NCBI RefSeq assembly: GCF_000622365.1
Contig: NZ_JASC01000014.1
Coordinates: 1,364,001 to 1,428,000 of the forward strand
Source: Sulfitobacter noctilucae
Lineage (GTDB): Bacteria > Pseudomonadota > Alphaproteobacteria > Rhodobacterales > Rhodobacteraceae
Direction: 5' to 3'
DNA length: 64,000 nucleotides
Shown here: one piece after another, positions 1 through 7,833 of the stretch
Layout: every line of letters begins with the position of its first letter
Position numbering within the stretch: the stretch's first letter is position 1
Position numbers and translations under genes: made by a program
The notes under the pieces: generated by a model
What the model was told of the DNA's origin: nothing
Seen by the model: the letters and a program-made list of their open reading frames with translations, nothing else
The model's database searches: none

Positions 1-248
1 TGGTGATGTTCGTGTTCCGCGAAGAATACTACAAAGAGCGCGAAAAGCCCGGCGATCACGATCTTGAAGCCATGGCCCGTTGGCAGGAAGAGATGGAGCG
101 CCTGCACGGTAAGGCGGAAGTCGTTATCGGCAAACAACGCCACGGCCCCATCGGTACTGTCGATCTCAGCTTTGAAGGGCGCTTCACCCGCTTCGGCAAC
201 CTGGTGAAGCCATGGCAGCAGGGCGGCGACAACGATCAGGAATTCTGA
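1..248 (+). CDS. dnaB: Replicative DNA helicase DnaB, C-terminal end (partial)
   Basis: About 81 codons of the C-terminus of the hexameric helicase that unwinds DNA at the replication fork; the rest lies left of the window. The reading frame enters at base 3. The MFVFREEYY segment and the following Lys-Gln-Arg-His-Gly-Pro-x-Gly motif (residues about 43-50 of the fragment) are typical of the end of the DnaB RecA-like ATPase core, where the Arg finger and DNA-binding elements lie. It ends in a short acidic tail. dnaB followed closely by alr and radA is a familiar Rhodobacterales order. The family call is secure; the length cannot be judged. Confidence 0.93.
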   Translation, partial: VMFVFREEYYKEREKPGDHDLEAMARWQEEMERLHGKAEVVIGKQRHGPIGTVDLSFEGRFTRFGNLVKPWQQGGDNDQEF

Positions 249-280
249 TCCCGCACCTGTCTTATCCACAGTCGAAAGAA

Positions 281-308
281 AAGGCCCGCCCCCGAAAGAG
301 CGGACCTT
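281..308 (-). terminator. Probable intrinsic terminator of the minus-strand hydrolase gene
   Basis: A stem of 9 positions with one mismatch (281-289 against 300-308) is followed on the minus strand by a T-rich run (TTTTCTTT). It lies 85 bases past the stop of the hydrolase gene. There is no T-run on the + strand, so it is not an obvious terminator for dnaB. Confidence 0.55.
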
Positions 309-345
309 GGAAATTGAAAAACATTCCCGTTACAAGCGAATAGCC

Positions 346-379
346 GGCGTGGTTCATCTTACCAGAAGATGAACCCGCC
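346..379 (-). repeat. Strong inverted repeat just past the hydrolase stop codon
   Basis: The arms GGTTCATCTT (351-360) and AAGATGAACC (366-375) match perfectly around a 5-base loop. They extend by GGCG/CGCC with a one-base bulge, giving about 14 pairs. The hairpin lies 13 bases downstream of the hydrolase stop and has no T-run, so it may stabilise the 3' end or work with the terminator at 281-308. Confidence 0.6.
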
Positions 380-392
380 ATTGCGCCGGGAA

Positions 393-1715
393 TTACTCCC
401 CCGACTTAACCTCATAACGTAGACCCTTCGCAGTGCCTTCCGCAAAGCCGCTCCAATAGCTGTGGTCATCCTTGGGCGTGCCATCCTCATTCATCGACCA
501 GACACCGTCATTGGATGTCTCAACCAGATCAAGAAATTCGCCTTTCGCTTCATCGCCTTTGAGGTGCACATCCATCCAAGCTGTCACGAAATGCTGCGCG
601 ATGTTGTTCATCCTAGAAGTGTCCCAGACCGCATCGGTATAGTGATCCGAGATGTTAAAGCCCTTCTCCTCATTGAAATAATAGCTTTCAACAGGAGCTG
701 GCATCGGGGCCGCGGCATTGTGGCCGGCGTTCTCGAAGGTCAGCAAAGCGTGCGGCAGATCTGAGGCATTTTCCCAGATCGCCCGCACCCCGCGTTCGTA
801 GAGCGATGTATCGTCCTGCGAGCCTGCAATGAACAACATCGGAATGCCGATGCCCGAAAGACCTTCTGCGTCCCAGAAGCCGGTGTTCATCCCCCAAGGA
901 CCGATCGCCACAGCGGTTTTAATCCGGGCGTCAGGCAGATCATTGTGGGTTTCGCTGCCTGCAAGGTGGATGCCCAGCGTCCCATGCGGCCCGCCCCAGG
1001 CATAATCGACCGAAGCCTGTGTCACCCCGCCGCCGGCGGTGATGATTGCGCCGTAGCCGCCCATCGAATAGCCCATGACGCCCGTGTTATCTGCATCAAA
1101 AAGCCCTTCGAACGTGCCACCTGCCGCGCTCATGTTCGCCAGTTCTTCCAGCACAAAAAGCTGGTCCAGCGAGCGGTTCACCAGCGTGGAGCCAAAAGCC
1201 GCCTGCGTGCGGTAGGTGCTGTCCGTGTGGTCAATCGAGGCCACCACATAGCCTTTGGAAGCCAGGTTCTCCGCCAGATGCGACAGCAAGAACCGGTTTC
1301 CGGGATAACCGTGGCTGATGAGCACAAGCGGATAAGCCGCATCAGGCACCGCATGAGCAGCATCACGTACCGCCTGCCCCGCAATCGTGACCTCGGTGGT
1401 GCCATCGCGCAAATATGCCTTGAATGTGGTGTCGCCTTCGGCACTGGCTTCGGCCGGATACCACATCTCGACCGTCAACGGTCGGTCGTATGTCGGCAGC
1501 GTTTCTGGTTTGGGCGCAGACGGATCAATTGCCAGGATGTCGATCTGGCCGGGGTTGACCAACTCCAACTGGCGCACGCCCACGGGCAAATCCCCGTAAG
1601 CGGCCAGTTCGGGTGCATTCGGCAATTGGGTGTCGATGCGGTTCTCGGCCATCGCAGCACCTCCGGCAAAGCCGATGGTCAAAGCCAATGGCAGGGATGT
1701 AAGGGCAGTCTTCAT
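393..1715 (-). CDS. Secreted alpha/beta hydrolase (dienelactone hydrolase / PAF-acetylhydrolase-like)
   Basis: A 440-aa predicted periplasmic hydrolase. The chosen ATG at 1715 follows GAGGAGG by a normal distance and opens a classical signal peptide (MKTALTSLPLALTIGF, predicted cleavage after AMA near residue 23). An upstream in-frame ATG at 1751 would bury that signal. The nucleophile elbow GYSMGG (Ser), a following Asp in SQDD and a late His in AGHN fit the Ser-Asp-His triad of the predicted dienelactone hydrolase group (COG4188). The HGYPG segment fits the oxyanion hole region. Substrate is unknown; esters of short acyl or phospholipid type are typical of relatives. It is transcribed alone, antiparallel to its neighbours. 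Confidence 0.8.
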   Translation of the reverse strand: MKTALTSLPLALTIGFAGGAAMAENRIDTQLPNAPELAAYGDLPVGVRQLELVNPGQIDILAIDPSAPKPETLPTYDRPLTVEMWYPAEASAEGDTTFKAYLRDGTTEVTIAGQAVRDAAHAVPDAAYPLVLISHGYPGNRFLLSHLAENLASKGYVVASIDHTDSTYRTQAAFGSTLVNRSLDQLFVLEELANMSAAGGTFEGLFDADNTGVMGYSMGGYGAIITAGGGVTQASVDYAWGGPHGTLGIHLAGSETHNDLPDARIKTAVAIGPWGMNTGFWDAEGLSGIGIPMLFIAGSQDDTSLYERGVRAIWENASDLPHALLTFENAGHNAAAPMPAPVESYYFNEEKGFNISDHYTDAVWDTSRMNNIAQHFVTAWMDVHLKGDEAKGEFLDLVETSNDGVWSMNEDGTPKDDHSYWSGFAEGTAKGLRYEVKSGE

Positions 1716-1934
1716 GGGTTTCTCCTCCTCTGATGCGCACAGACTAGGCACTGTCTACCCGAGAGCAAGAAAGCATTTACTGACGTTACGAAACCTTCAT
1801 CTTTGGCCTGAAGACGGGACAGCGCCGTCTGCTTGTTCCCCTGCTTTGGTTTGGATAGACCTCCAAAGAGCGCAGACCGTTCTCGCCTCACAAAGCCTCG
1901 TGGCCAAACCGCCTACATTTCAAGGGACACCCCG

Positions 1935-2969
1935 ATGAGCACCGCCACCCTGACCATCGACCTGAACGCCATTACTGCCAATTGGGCGGCACTGGACCGG
2001 ATGACCGAATGCGAGACAGCGGCCGTGGTCAAGGCCGACGCCTATGGTCTGGGCGTTGCCAAAGTCGGCCAGGCCTTGGCCAAGGCAGGTGCAAGGCTAT
2101 TCTTTGTCGCCGTAGCGGAGGAAGGTATCGCGCTGCGCCGCGCCCTTGGTGCAGGGCCGGCGATCTGTGTTTTCTCAGGGCATATGGCGGGTGATGCGGA
2201 TATGATCCGGTCCGCCAACCTGACTCCGATGATCAATTCTGTCGATCAATTGCTGATGCATGTCGAAAGCCTGCCGGGCCATCCCTTTGGTCTGCAACTT
2301 GATACCGGTATGAATCGTCTGGGGATGGAGCCTGCCGAATGGGCAGCCGTGCGCGATATCGCCATCGCCCAACGGCCAGAGCTGATCATCTCACATCTGG
2401 CCTGCGCAGATGAACCCGATCACCTGATGAACCAACTTCAACTCAACAGCTTTAACGAGATGACGGAAGGGCTTGATATCCCAAGGTCTTTGGCCGCAAC
2501 GGGGGGTATTCTATTGGGACCTGACTATCATATGGATCTCACGCGTCCTGGCGTCGGACTATACGGCGGACTGCCATTTGTAGACGCTACACCTGTGATC
2601 GCGCTGGACGTACCTGTGGTTCAGGTGCGCGATGTGGCACCGGGTGAAAGCGTGGGCTATGGCAATGCCTTTGTCGCCAAATCCGCCACCCGTGTGGCAA
2701 CCGTATCTGCAGGCTACGCAGATGGGTTAATCCGAGCCATGGGTGGAGGAGCTACGCTGACCCATGAAGGGCGAAAACTGCCGGTGATCGGACGTGTCTC
2801 GATGGACCTGATCACGGTGGACGTCAGCACTATTTCGCAGGTGCCTGAACATCTCCAACTGATCGGACAGCACCAGTCTGTCGATACCGTCGCAGGCTTT
2901 GCGGGCACGATCGGATACGAAATCCTCACATCGCTCGGCGCGCGCTATGATCGGGTCTATCTGACATGA
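1935..2969 (+). CDS. alr: Alanine racemase
   Basis: A 344-aa PLP enzyme that interconverts L- and D-alanine in the cytoplasm, supplying D-Ala for peptidoglycan. The PLP lysine is K33 in [10 protein letters not shown]. The second catalytic base, Tyr, is in SAGYADG (residue about 256), and RVSMD lies in the C-terminal beta domain, all standard for Alr. The start at 1935 matches family length; an upstream in-frame ATG at 1833 would add 34 unconserved residues. Its last four bases overlap the next gene (ATGA), implying translational coupling to the PqiA-like gene. The Lys-Tyr pair is intact, so it should be active. Confidence 0.95.
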   Translation: MSTATLTIDLNAITANWAALDRMTECETAAVVKADAYGLGVAKVGQALAKAGARLFFVAVAEEGIALRRALGAGPAICVFSGHMAGDADMIRSANLTPMINSVDQLLMHVESLPGHPFGLQLDTGMNRLGMEPAEWAAVRDIAIAQRPELIISHLACADEPDHLMNQLQLNSFNEMTEGLDIPRSLAATGGILLGPDYHMDLTRPGVGLYGGLPFVDATPVIALDVPVVQVRDVAPGESVGYGNAFVAKSATRVATVSAGYADGLIRAMGGGATLTHEGRKLPVIGRVSMDLITVDVSTISQVPEHLQLIGQHQSVDTVAGFAGTIGYEILTSLGARYDRVYLT

Positions 2970-3430
2970 TGCCAAGGCCGCTGTTGCCAGCGCTCCTGAA
3001 TCTGGCGCTGTTATTGCTCTATCCTCTGTCTTGGTGGGCGCCCATGCTGCGTGCCGGTCTGTTGCCGCTGTTTTCCCTTAACGAGATTTCAGTGCTGACC
3101 GGTCTGCAATCGCTTTGGTCTACAGACATCTTTCTTGCACTTGTGGTTACCGTCTTTGCACTCTTTGCCCCCTACCTCAAAACAATCGGGTTCGCGCTTT
3201 TGCATTTCGGCCTGCTCAAACCTGCTGCTTTGCCTGCCCTGCATCTGCTGGGCAAACTGGCCATGGCGGACATTTTCCTGATTGCGCTTTACGTAACATT
3301 GGCCAAGGGCATCGGCATCGGCCGCATCGAAGTCGCCTGGGGTCTCTATCTGTTCACAGCCTGCATATTGGCATCGCTTTGGATCAACTGGCAGACCGGA
3401 CAATCCCGGCGCACAATCAGGGATTGTTAA
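2966..3430 (+). CDS. PqiA-like inner membrane protein
   Basis: A 154-aa protein with about four predicted membrane segments, belonging to the paraquat-inducible protein A family. The segment [15 protein letters not shown] (residues about 92-106) matches the signature in which a cytoplasmic-edge motif precedes the last helices. Larger PqiA proteins have two such modules and zinc ribbons; this one has a single module and no Cys-rich ribbon, as in other alphaproteobacterial alr neighbours. It starts inside the alr stop codon (ATGA). PqiA proteins of enterobacteria work with MCE proteins in envelope lipid traffic; no MCE partner is adjacent, so its role here is open. Confidence 0.75.
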   Translation: MMPRPLLPALLNLALLLLYPLSWWAPMLRAGLLPLFSLNEISVLTGLQSLWSTDIFLALVVTVFALFAPYLKTIGFALLHFGLLKPAALPALHLLGKLAMADIFLIALYVTLAKGIGIGRIEVAWGLYLFTACILASLWINWQTGQSRRTIRDC

Positions 3431-3569
3431 CCTAGCCGCAACAATGCCCGTCAGAAGTGTTGTATTTCAAACAAGATGTTCGAATAAACCTCGCAATTTA
3501 AATTTTACAATAGAGAATCGCGGCAATCGGCATAAACTTGCTGAGTATGAGACTCCGGGGGGATGTCCT

Positions 3570-4346
3570 TTGTCGACCGTTCGCGCAGTTGCGCAGCTTA
3601 TCCAGTATTTGATGCAACGTCTTGCATTTGCCGCCTTCATCCTAGGCGCACTGGCCTTGTGCGTGGCAGCTGTCATGGCAGCCGTCGGGCAATGGGGCTG
3701 GATCGAAATCAATATCAGTTATGGCGGGCAGCCTGTTGAGAACGCAGGCATTTATGTTCAGATCGGCTTGACGCTTCTTGCGGTCGGGTTGTGCTTTTTT
3801 CTTCCCTCCAATCGTCGCATTATGCAGCTTGAAACCTCGCACCGCAGGTTCTCCATTGGGATGGATGATGTGGCCCGCGCCTATGCCGCCGTTCATGCTG
3901 CTGACCGCGAACGGACTTTCCGGCTTTCTTCCGAATTTGATGCGGTGCGCGAGCGTCTGGCCTATCTGCGCGACCATCCTGACCTCAGCACGCTGGAGCC
4001 CTCCCTACTGGAAGTTGCCGCTCAGATGAGCCACATCAGCCGCGAATTGGCTGAAGTCTATTCCGACAAAAAAATCAGCCGTGCTCGTAATTTCCTGAAG
4101 GAACGACAGCAGGAGATTGCCCTGTTCGACGCGCGATTGGATCAGGCAAAAAGCATCTCGAACGATCTGCGCCATTGGGTGCGCGAAGTCGAACTGGAAG
4201 AAAGCGTCGCGGTCGCGCAACTTGAGCGCCTGCGCGCCGAAATGCAGGAGATTCTGCCCGAACTGGGGCTGGAACGCCGCATCGAGCAAGAACAAACCGC
4301 CGTGGATAACACGATTGTCGATCTGCAACCCAAGGCTGCCGAGTAG
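3570..4346 (+). CDS. Membrane-anchored coiled-coil protein next to radA (function unknown)
   Basis: About 258 aa. Two N-terminal membrane helices (residues about 15-40 and 60-80) are followed by a long, highly charged helical region (about 90-240) rich in Glu, Arg and Ala heptads, likely a cytoplasmic coiled coil. The same protein next to radA in Rhodobacterales is often labelled DNA repair protein, apparently only because of position; no repair domain is visible. The start is uncertain: a TTG at 3570 is preceded by a GGGGGGA ribosome site, while ATG at 3612 lacks one and ATG at 3444 seems too far upstream. Expression is set apart from radA by the two hairpins at 4356-4397. Confidence 0.7.
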   Translation: MSTVRAVAQLIQYLMQRLAFAAFILGALALCVAAVMAAVGQWGWIEINISYGGQPVENAGIYVQIGLTLLAVGLCFFLPSNRRIMQLETSHRRFSIGMDDVARAYAAVHAADRERTFRLSSEFDAVRERLAYLRDHPDLSTLEPSLLEVAAQMSHISRELAEVYSDKKISRARNFLKERQQEIALFDARLDQAKSISNDLRHWVREVELEESVAVAQLERLRAEMQEILPELGLERRIEQEQTAVDNTIVDLQPKAAE

Positions 4347-4355
4347 CGCCACCGA

Positions 4356-4397
4356 AAACTTTCAAAGTTTCCGGGCCGTTTTCTTTGCGAGAAAACG
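4356..4397 (+). repeat. Two inverted repeats in the radA leader
   Basis: AAACTTT-C-AAAGTTT (4356-4370) is a perfect 7-base palindrome around one base. It is followed by CGTTTTCT (4377-4384) and AGAAAACG (4390-4397) around a 5-base loop. The second hairpin ends 60 bases before the radA ATG. They may end the upstream transcript or structure the radA leader; neither has a clear T-run after it. Confidence 0.5.
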
Positions 4398-4457
4398 ACG
4401 TCCGCCCATGGCATTTTCTCTTTGACGCCCTCTCTGCACTCGGCCACAAGCAGGCTC

Positions 4458-5825
4458 ATGGCAAAACCCGTCAAAACCTTTTCCTGCACCGCCTGCGGGG
4501 CCAGCTTCAACAAGTGGTCCGGGCGCTGCGATGGCTGTGGCGAATGGAACACCATTCAGGAGGACAAAGGCATTTCCGCGGGGCCGCCCAGCAAGTCATT
4601 GGGTGCAAGACGGGGCAGTGCCATGCAGCTGTCCGATCTGTCCACGCAAGAAGCGCCCCCCCCGCGCAGCCAGTCCGGCATTGCAGAGCTGGACCGCGTC
4701 CTCGGCGGTGGTCTGGTCCCCGCCTCCGCGATCCTCGTTGGCGGCGATCCGGGCATCGGCAAATCCACCCTATTGCTTCAGGCTGCCGCCCATTTTGCCA
4801 AGGCGGGGCTCTCCACCATCTATGTAAGCGGCGAAGAAGCCTCCGCACAGGTCCGCATGCGCGCCCAACGTCTCGGCCTCTCGGATGCGCCGGTCAAACT
4901 CGCCGCCGAAACCAATCTGCGCGATATTCTGACCACCTTGGACAAGGAGCGTCCACAACTGGCGATCATCGACTCGATCCAGACCATGTGGGCCGATAAT
5001 GTCGAATCTGCCCCCGGTTCCGTTAGCCAGGTCCGCGCTGCCAGCCACGAGCTCACCGCTTTCGCCAAACGCACCGGCACCTCCGTGATCCTCGTGGGTC
5101 ATGTCACCAAGGAAGGGGCCATCGCAGGCCCGCGCGTGGTCGAACATATGGTCGATACCGTGCTTTATTTCGAGGGCGAGCGCGGTCACCAATTCCGCAT
5201 CCTGCGCAGCGTCAAGAACCGCTTTGGCCCCGCAGATGAAATCGGTGTATTCGAGATGACAGGCCGTGGATTGGCCGAAGTCACCAACCCCTCTGCCCTG
5301 TTCCTGTCCGAGCGTGGCCAACCCGCCGCAGGCTCGGTTGTCTTTGCGGGCATTGAAGGCACGCGCCCCGTCCTTGTCGAGCTGCAAGCCCTCGTGGCCC
5401 CCTCGCCCCATTCGCAGGCCCGCCGCACGGTCGTGGGTTGGGACGGCGGACGCCTTGCGATGATCCTGGCGGTGCTCGAAGCGCGATGCGGCATCCCCTT
5501 TGCGGGGCTTGACGTCTATCTGAACGTCGCCGGTGGCATGAAAATCTCGGAGCCTGCCGCAGATCTGGCTGTCGCCGCCGCCTTGCTGAGTGCCCGAGAA
5601 GACACAGCCCTGCCCGCCGAGACCGTTGTTTTCGGGGAAATCAGCCTTTCGGGCGCACTACGTCCGGCGTCTCAGACCGAAAATAGGTTGAAAGAGGCGC
5701 AAAAACTTGGTTTTACCAGCGCTATCGCTCCTGCGGGAGGCAAAGCCGCAGCGGCCACCGGCATCACGCTCAACACCATGAGCGATCTGACCGGTTTTGT
5801 TGGTGAAATTTTCGGCGCAGGGTAA
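4458..5825 (+). CDS. radA: DNA repair protein RadA
   Basis: A 455-aa RecA-related ATPase that drives branch migration of recombination intermediates. The N-terminal zinc ribbon has C10-x2-C13 and C24-x2-C27. The Walker A is GGDPGIGKST (about 96-105), the RadA-specific KNRFG motif is at about residue 255, and the C-terminal Lon-like domain fills residues about 280-450 (GGMKISEPAADLAVA). Start at ATG 4458 places the zinc ribbon at the usual distance; an in-frame ATG at 4422 adds 12 residues. The gene is followed after 30 bases by cvpA. All motifs are present, so it should be functional. Confidence 0.97.
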   Translation: MAKPVKTFSCTACGASFNKWSGRCDGCGEWNTIQEDKGISAGPPSKSLGARRGSAMQLSDLSTQEAPPPRSQSGIAELDRVLGGGLVPASAILVGGDPGIGKSTLLLQAAAHFAKAGLSTIYVSGEEASAQVRMRAQRLGLSDAPVKLAAETNLRDILTTLDKERPQLAIIDSIQTMWADNVESAPGSVSQVRAASHELTAFAKRTGTSVILVGHVTKEGAIAGPRVVEHMVDTVLYFEGERGHQFRILRSVKNRFGPADEIGVFEMTGRGLAEVTNPSALFLSERGQPAAGSVVFAGIEGTRPVLVELQALVAPSPHSQARRTVVGWDGGRLAMILAVLEARCGIPFAGLDVYLNVAGGMKISEPAADLAVAAALLSAREDTALPAETVVFGEISLSGALRPASQTENRLKEAQKLGFTSAIAPAGGKAAAATGITLNTMSDLTGFVGEIFGAG

Positions 5826-5855
5826 TGCGCTATTGAGGCATGAAGGCAGACGCAG

Positions 5856-6410
5856 ATGGATGGATTCACGATTATCGACGGCGTTGTAGCGCTTGTCATC
5901 ATCCTCTCCGCGCTACTGGCCTATGGACGGGGCCTTGTGCGAGAAGCCATGGCGATTGTCGGCTGGATCGCCGCTGCGGTACTGGCCTTTCTTTTCGCCC
6001 CGCAAGTCGAGCCGCTGGTCCGCGAATTGCCCGTTGTCGGCGAATTCCTCGCGGATAGCTGCGAACTCTCCATGATCGGCGCTTTTGCAATCGTCTTTGC
6101 CATCGCTCTGATCGTGGTCTCCCTGTTTACCCCGTTGTTCTCGTCTTTGGTTCAGCGCTCTGTACTGGGCGGGCTTGACCAGGGGTTGGGCTTCATCTTT
6201 GGCGTCGCACGCGGCGTGTTGTTGGTAGCTATCGCATTTTTTGTGTACAAGACCGTGATGACCGGACAGCAATTCACCATTGTGGATGAAAGCCGGTCTG
6301 CGGTTGTATTTTCGCGTTTCACCGGACAGATCGAAGAACAAAACCCCGAAGCGGCGCTGGGTTGGATTACCACCCGCTATGAAACGCTTGTCGGAGCCTG
6401 CGGCGAGTAA
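5856..6410 (+). CDS. cvpA: CvpA family membrane protein
   Basis: A 184-aa inner membrane protein with four predicted helices (about 8-27, 31-50, 68-90, 105-128) and a short C-terminal cytoplasmic tail. It opens with MDGFTIIDGVVALVI, typical of CvpA. In E. coli cvpA is named for colicin V production and lies upstream of purF; here purF also follows, separated by a sensor kinase gene. The molecular role is poorly known, with links to envelope homeostasis. It lies 30 bases past radA in the same direction and is probably co-transcribed. Confidence 0.88.
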   Translation: MDGFTIIDGVVALVIILSALLAYGRGLVREAMAIVGWIAAAVLAFLFAPQVEPLVRELPVVGEFLADSCELSMIGAFAIVFAIALIVVSLFTPLFSSLVQRSVLGGLDQGLGFIFGVARGVLLVAIAFFVYKTVMTGQQFTIVDESRSAVVFSRFTGQIEEQNPEAALGWITTRYETLVGACGE

Positions 6411-6441
6411 AGCGGTAGAATTCACCTGATTGGTGTCCTGA

Positions 6442-6456
6442 TTAAAGGCACATTAA
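6442..6456 (+). promoter_or_regulatory. CtrA-like box upstream of the PAS histidine kinase
   Basis: TTAA (6442-6445), seven bases, TTAA (6453-6456) is an exact match to the full CtrA half-site arrangement TTAA-N7-TTAA. It ends 40 bases before the GTG start of the kinase, in the 86-base gap after cvpA, where a promoter is expected. The motif is short, so chance occurrence cannot be excluded. Confidence 0.45.
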
Positions 6457-6496
6457 TCTTTGGATTATAGCACTGGGCCCAGAAAAGGGACTTAGT

Positions 6497-7627
6497 GTGA
6501 GCCAAACCGATATTTATGCGGCGTTTGATCTGATCTCGGCACCGGTGTTTGTGTTGGAAATCGACGATCAAGGCGCGCCTGTTTATGTGGCCTTCAATGA
6601 ATTCGCGCGCTCTGTGTCCGGTCGACCGCTGACGGATTACGTCGGGCGGACCGCACTCGAGATTTATCCGGGTGTCTTTGGCCGGACCGCCTATGCACAC
6701 CACTGCGCGGCACGCGACCGTGCTGCGACGATGACATATCAGCTTGATCTGCCTGTCTTCGGGATTGCACGCACAATCCGAACCACGCTGCGCCCCGAAA
6801 CGGATGAGGCAGGCAAGGTCCTGCGCCTTATTGGCACTTCAACCGACATGACGATCGAAAAACACGCACTCGAAGCCAAGGTGCAGCTTGATACGATGTC
6901 CTCCGAGATGGAGCAGTTCGTGGCCCTCGCCGCCCATGATTTGCGCGGCCCCATGCGCAATATCGCCTTGATCGCAGATATGCTCCGGGATGAGTTTGTC
7001 GATCATGGGGACGGCAAACTCGAATTGATGGATACTCTGGAAAGCATCGCCCTCAAGACGATGAGCCTGATCACAGAGGTGCTGAGCCATGTTGAAACGG
7101 TGGCGGTACAAGCATCGAAGACTGTTTTCAGCTTTCCCGCCATGTGCCACGACATCGTCAGCACCCTTGACCCGCATCATCAGCATGTCGTCGTCAGCAC
7201 GCCTGCAACAGTGGAAACCGACCGCACCGCACTTCAGATCGTGTTGCGGAATCTACTGGAAAACGCCATGAAACATGGCGGCATCCCCCATCTGCATATT
7301 CAGGTCGATGTCAAGATCGGCATGGCCGGGATGCTGGATGTGACGATCACCGACAACGGCCAAGGGTTCGAGAAAGACGCGCTTAAGGTCATGAACAGAT
7401 CAGAGATACGCGCCGAGTCGGGCTATGGTCTATTTGGGATCAAACGTCTGATCTCCGCCCGCGGCGGTACGTTGGCCGCACTCAATCTACCCGATGGTAG
7501 CGGCGCAATGATCCGCTTTTCTTTGCCCGGCTCCTATGTCGACAGCAACGCTTCTTTGCACCAGGCTGAGGCTTTCACGCCGAAGATCCCCGTTGTTCCC
7601 CTGCGCGGAACGGAAAACCGCGTCTGA
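6497..7627 (+). CDS. PAS-domain sensor histidine kinase
   Basis: A 376-aa soluble kinase. A PAS-type sensor fills residues about 9-118. A dimerisation/phosphoacceptor helix carries H147 in ALAAHDLRGPMRN. The ATPase domain follows with N-box LRNLLENAMKHGG (about 250-262), the G1 box DNGQGF and the G2 region GYGLFGIKRL (about 315-324). There are no membrane segments and no receiver domain, so it must hand its phosphate to a separate regulator, and none is encoded nearby. The GTG start follows AAAAGGGA at normal spacing. It is placed between cvpA and purF and may have its own promoter with a CtrA-like box. The PAS ligand is unknown. Confidence 0.88.
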   Translation: MSQTDIYAAFDLISAPVFVLEIDDQGAPVYVAFNEFARSVSGRPLTDYVGRTALEIYPGVFGRTAYAHHCAARDRAATMTYQLDLPVFGIARTIRTTLRPETDEAGKVLRLIGTSTDMTIEKHALEAKVQLDTMSSEMEQFVALAAHDLRGPMRNIALIADMLRDEFVDHGDGKLELMDTLESIALKTMSLITEVLSHVETVAVQASKTVFSFPAMCHDIVSTLDPHHQHVVVSTPATVETDRTALQIVLRNLLENAMKHGGIPHLHIQVDVKIGMAGMLDVTITDNGQGFEKDALKVMNRSEIRAESGYGLFGIKRLISARGGTLAALNLPDGSGAMIRFSLPGSYVDSNASLHQAEAFTPKIPVVPLRGTENRV

Positions 7628-7645
7628 TAGCAATGCTCTGACACC

Positions 7646-7673
7646 GGGTCGTTCATGACATGAACAGTGACCC
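7646..7673 (+). promoter_or_regulatory. Nested inverted repeat in the kinase-purF gap
   Basis: GTTCATG-A-CATGAAC (7651-7665) is a perfect palindrome with 7-base arms. It is flanked by GGGTC (7646-7650) and GACCC (7669-7673), which can pair outside it with a 3-base bulge. It lies 160-190 bases upstream of the chosen purF start. It could be a terminator hairpin for the kinase (no T-run) or an operator for purF. Confidence 0.45.
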
Positions 7674-7833
7674 AGTAAAAGCAGTGCACGCGCACGAAGT
7701 TCCCGCACCTTTGCGGAATTCCTCGCTCCATGAAGCGCTGCGGGGTGACACCCGCTGCCATTCGCCCTAAGTACTGGTGCGACCCGCAATGGATTCGGAG
7801 CTGCTCCCCTTGTCCGACCTCACATCCAAGATC

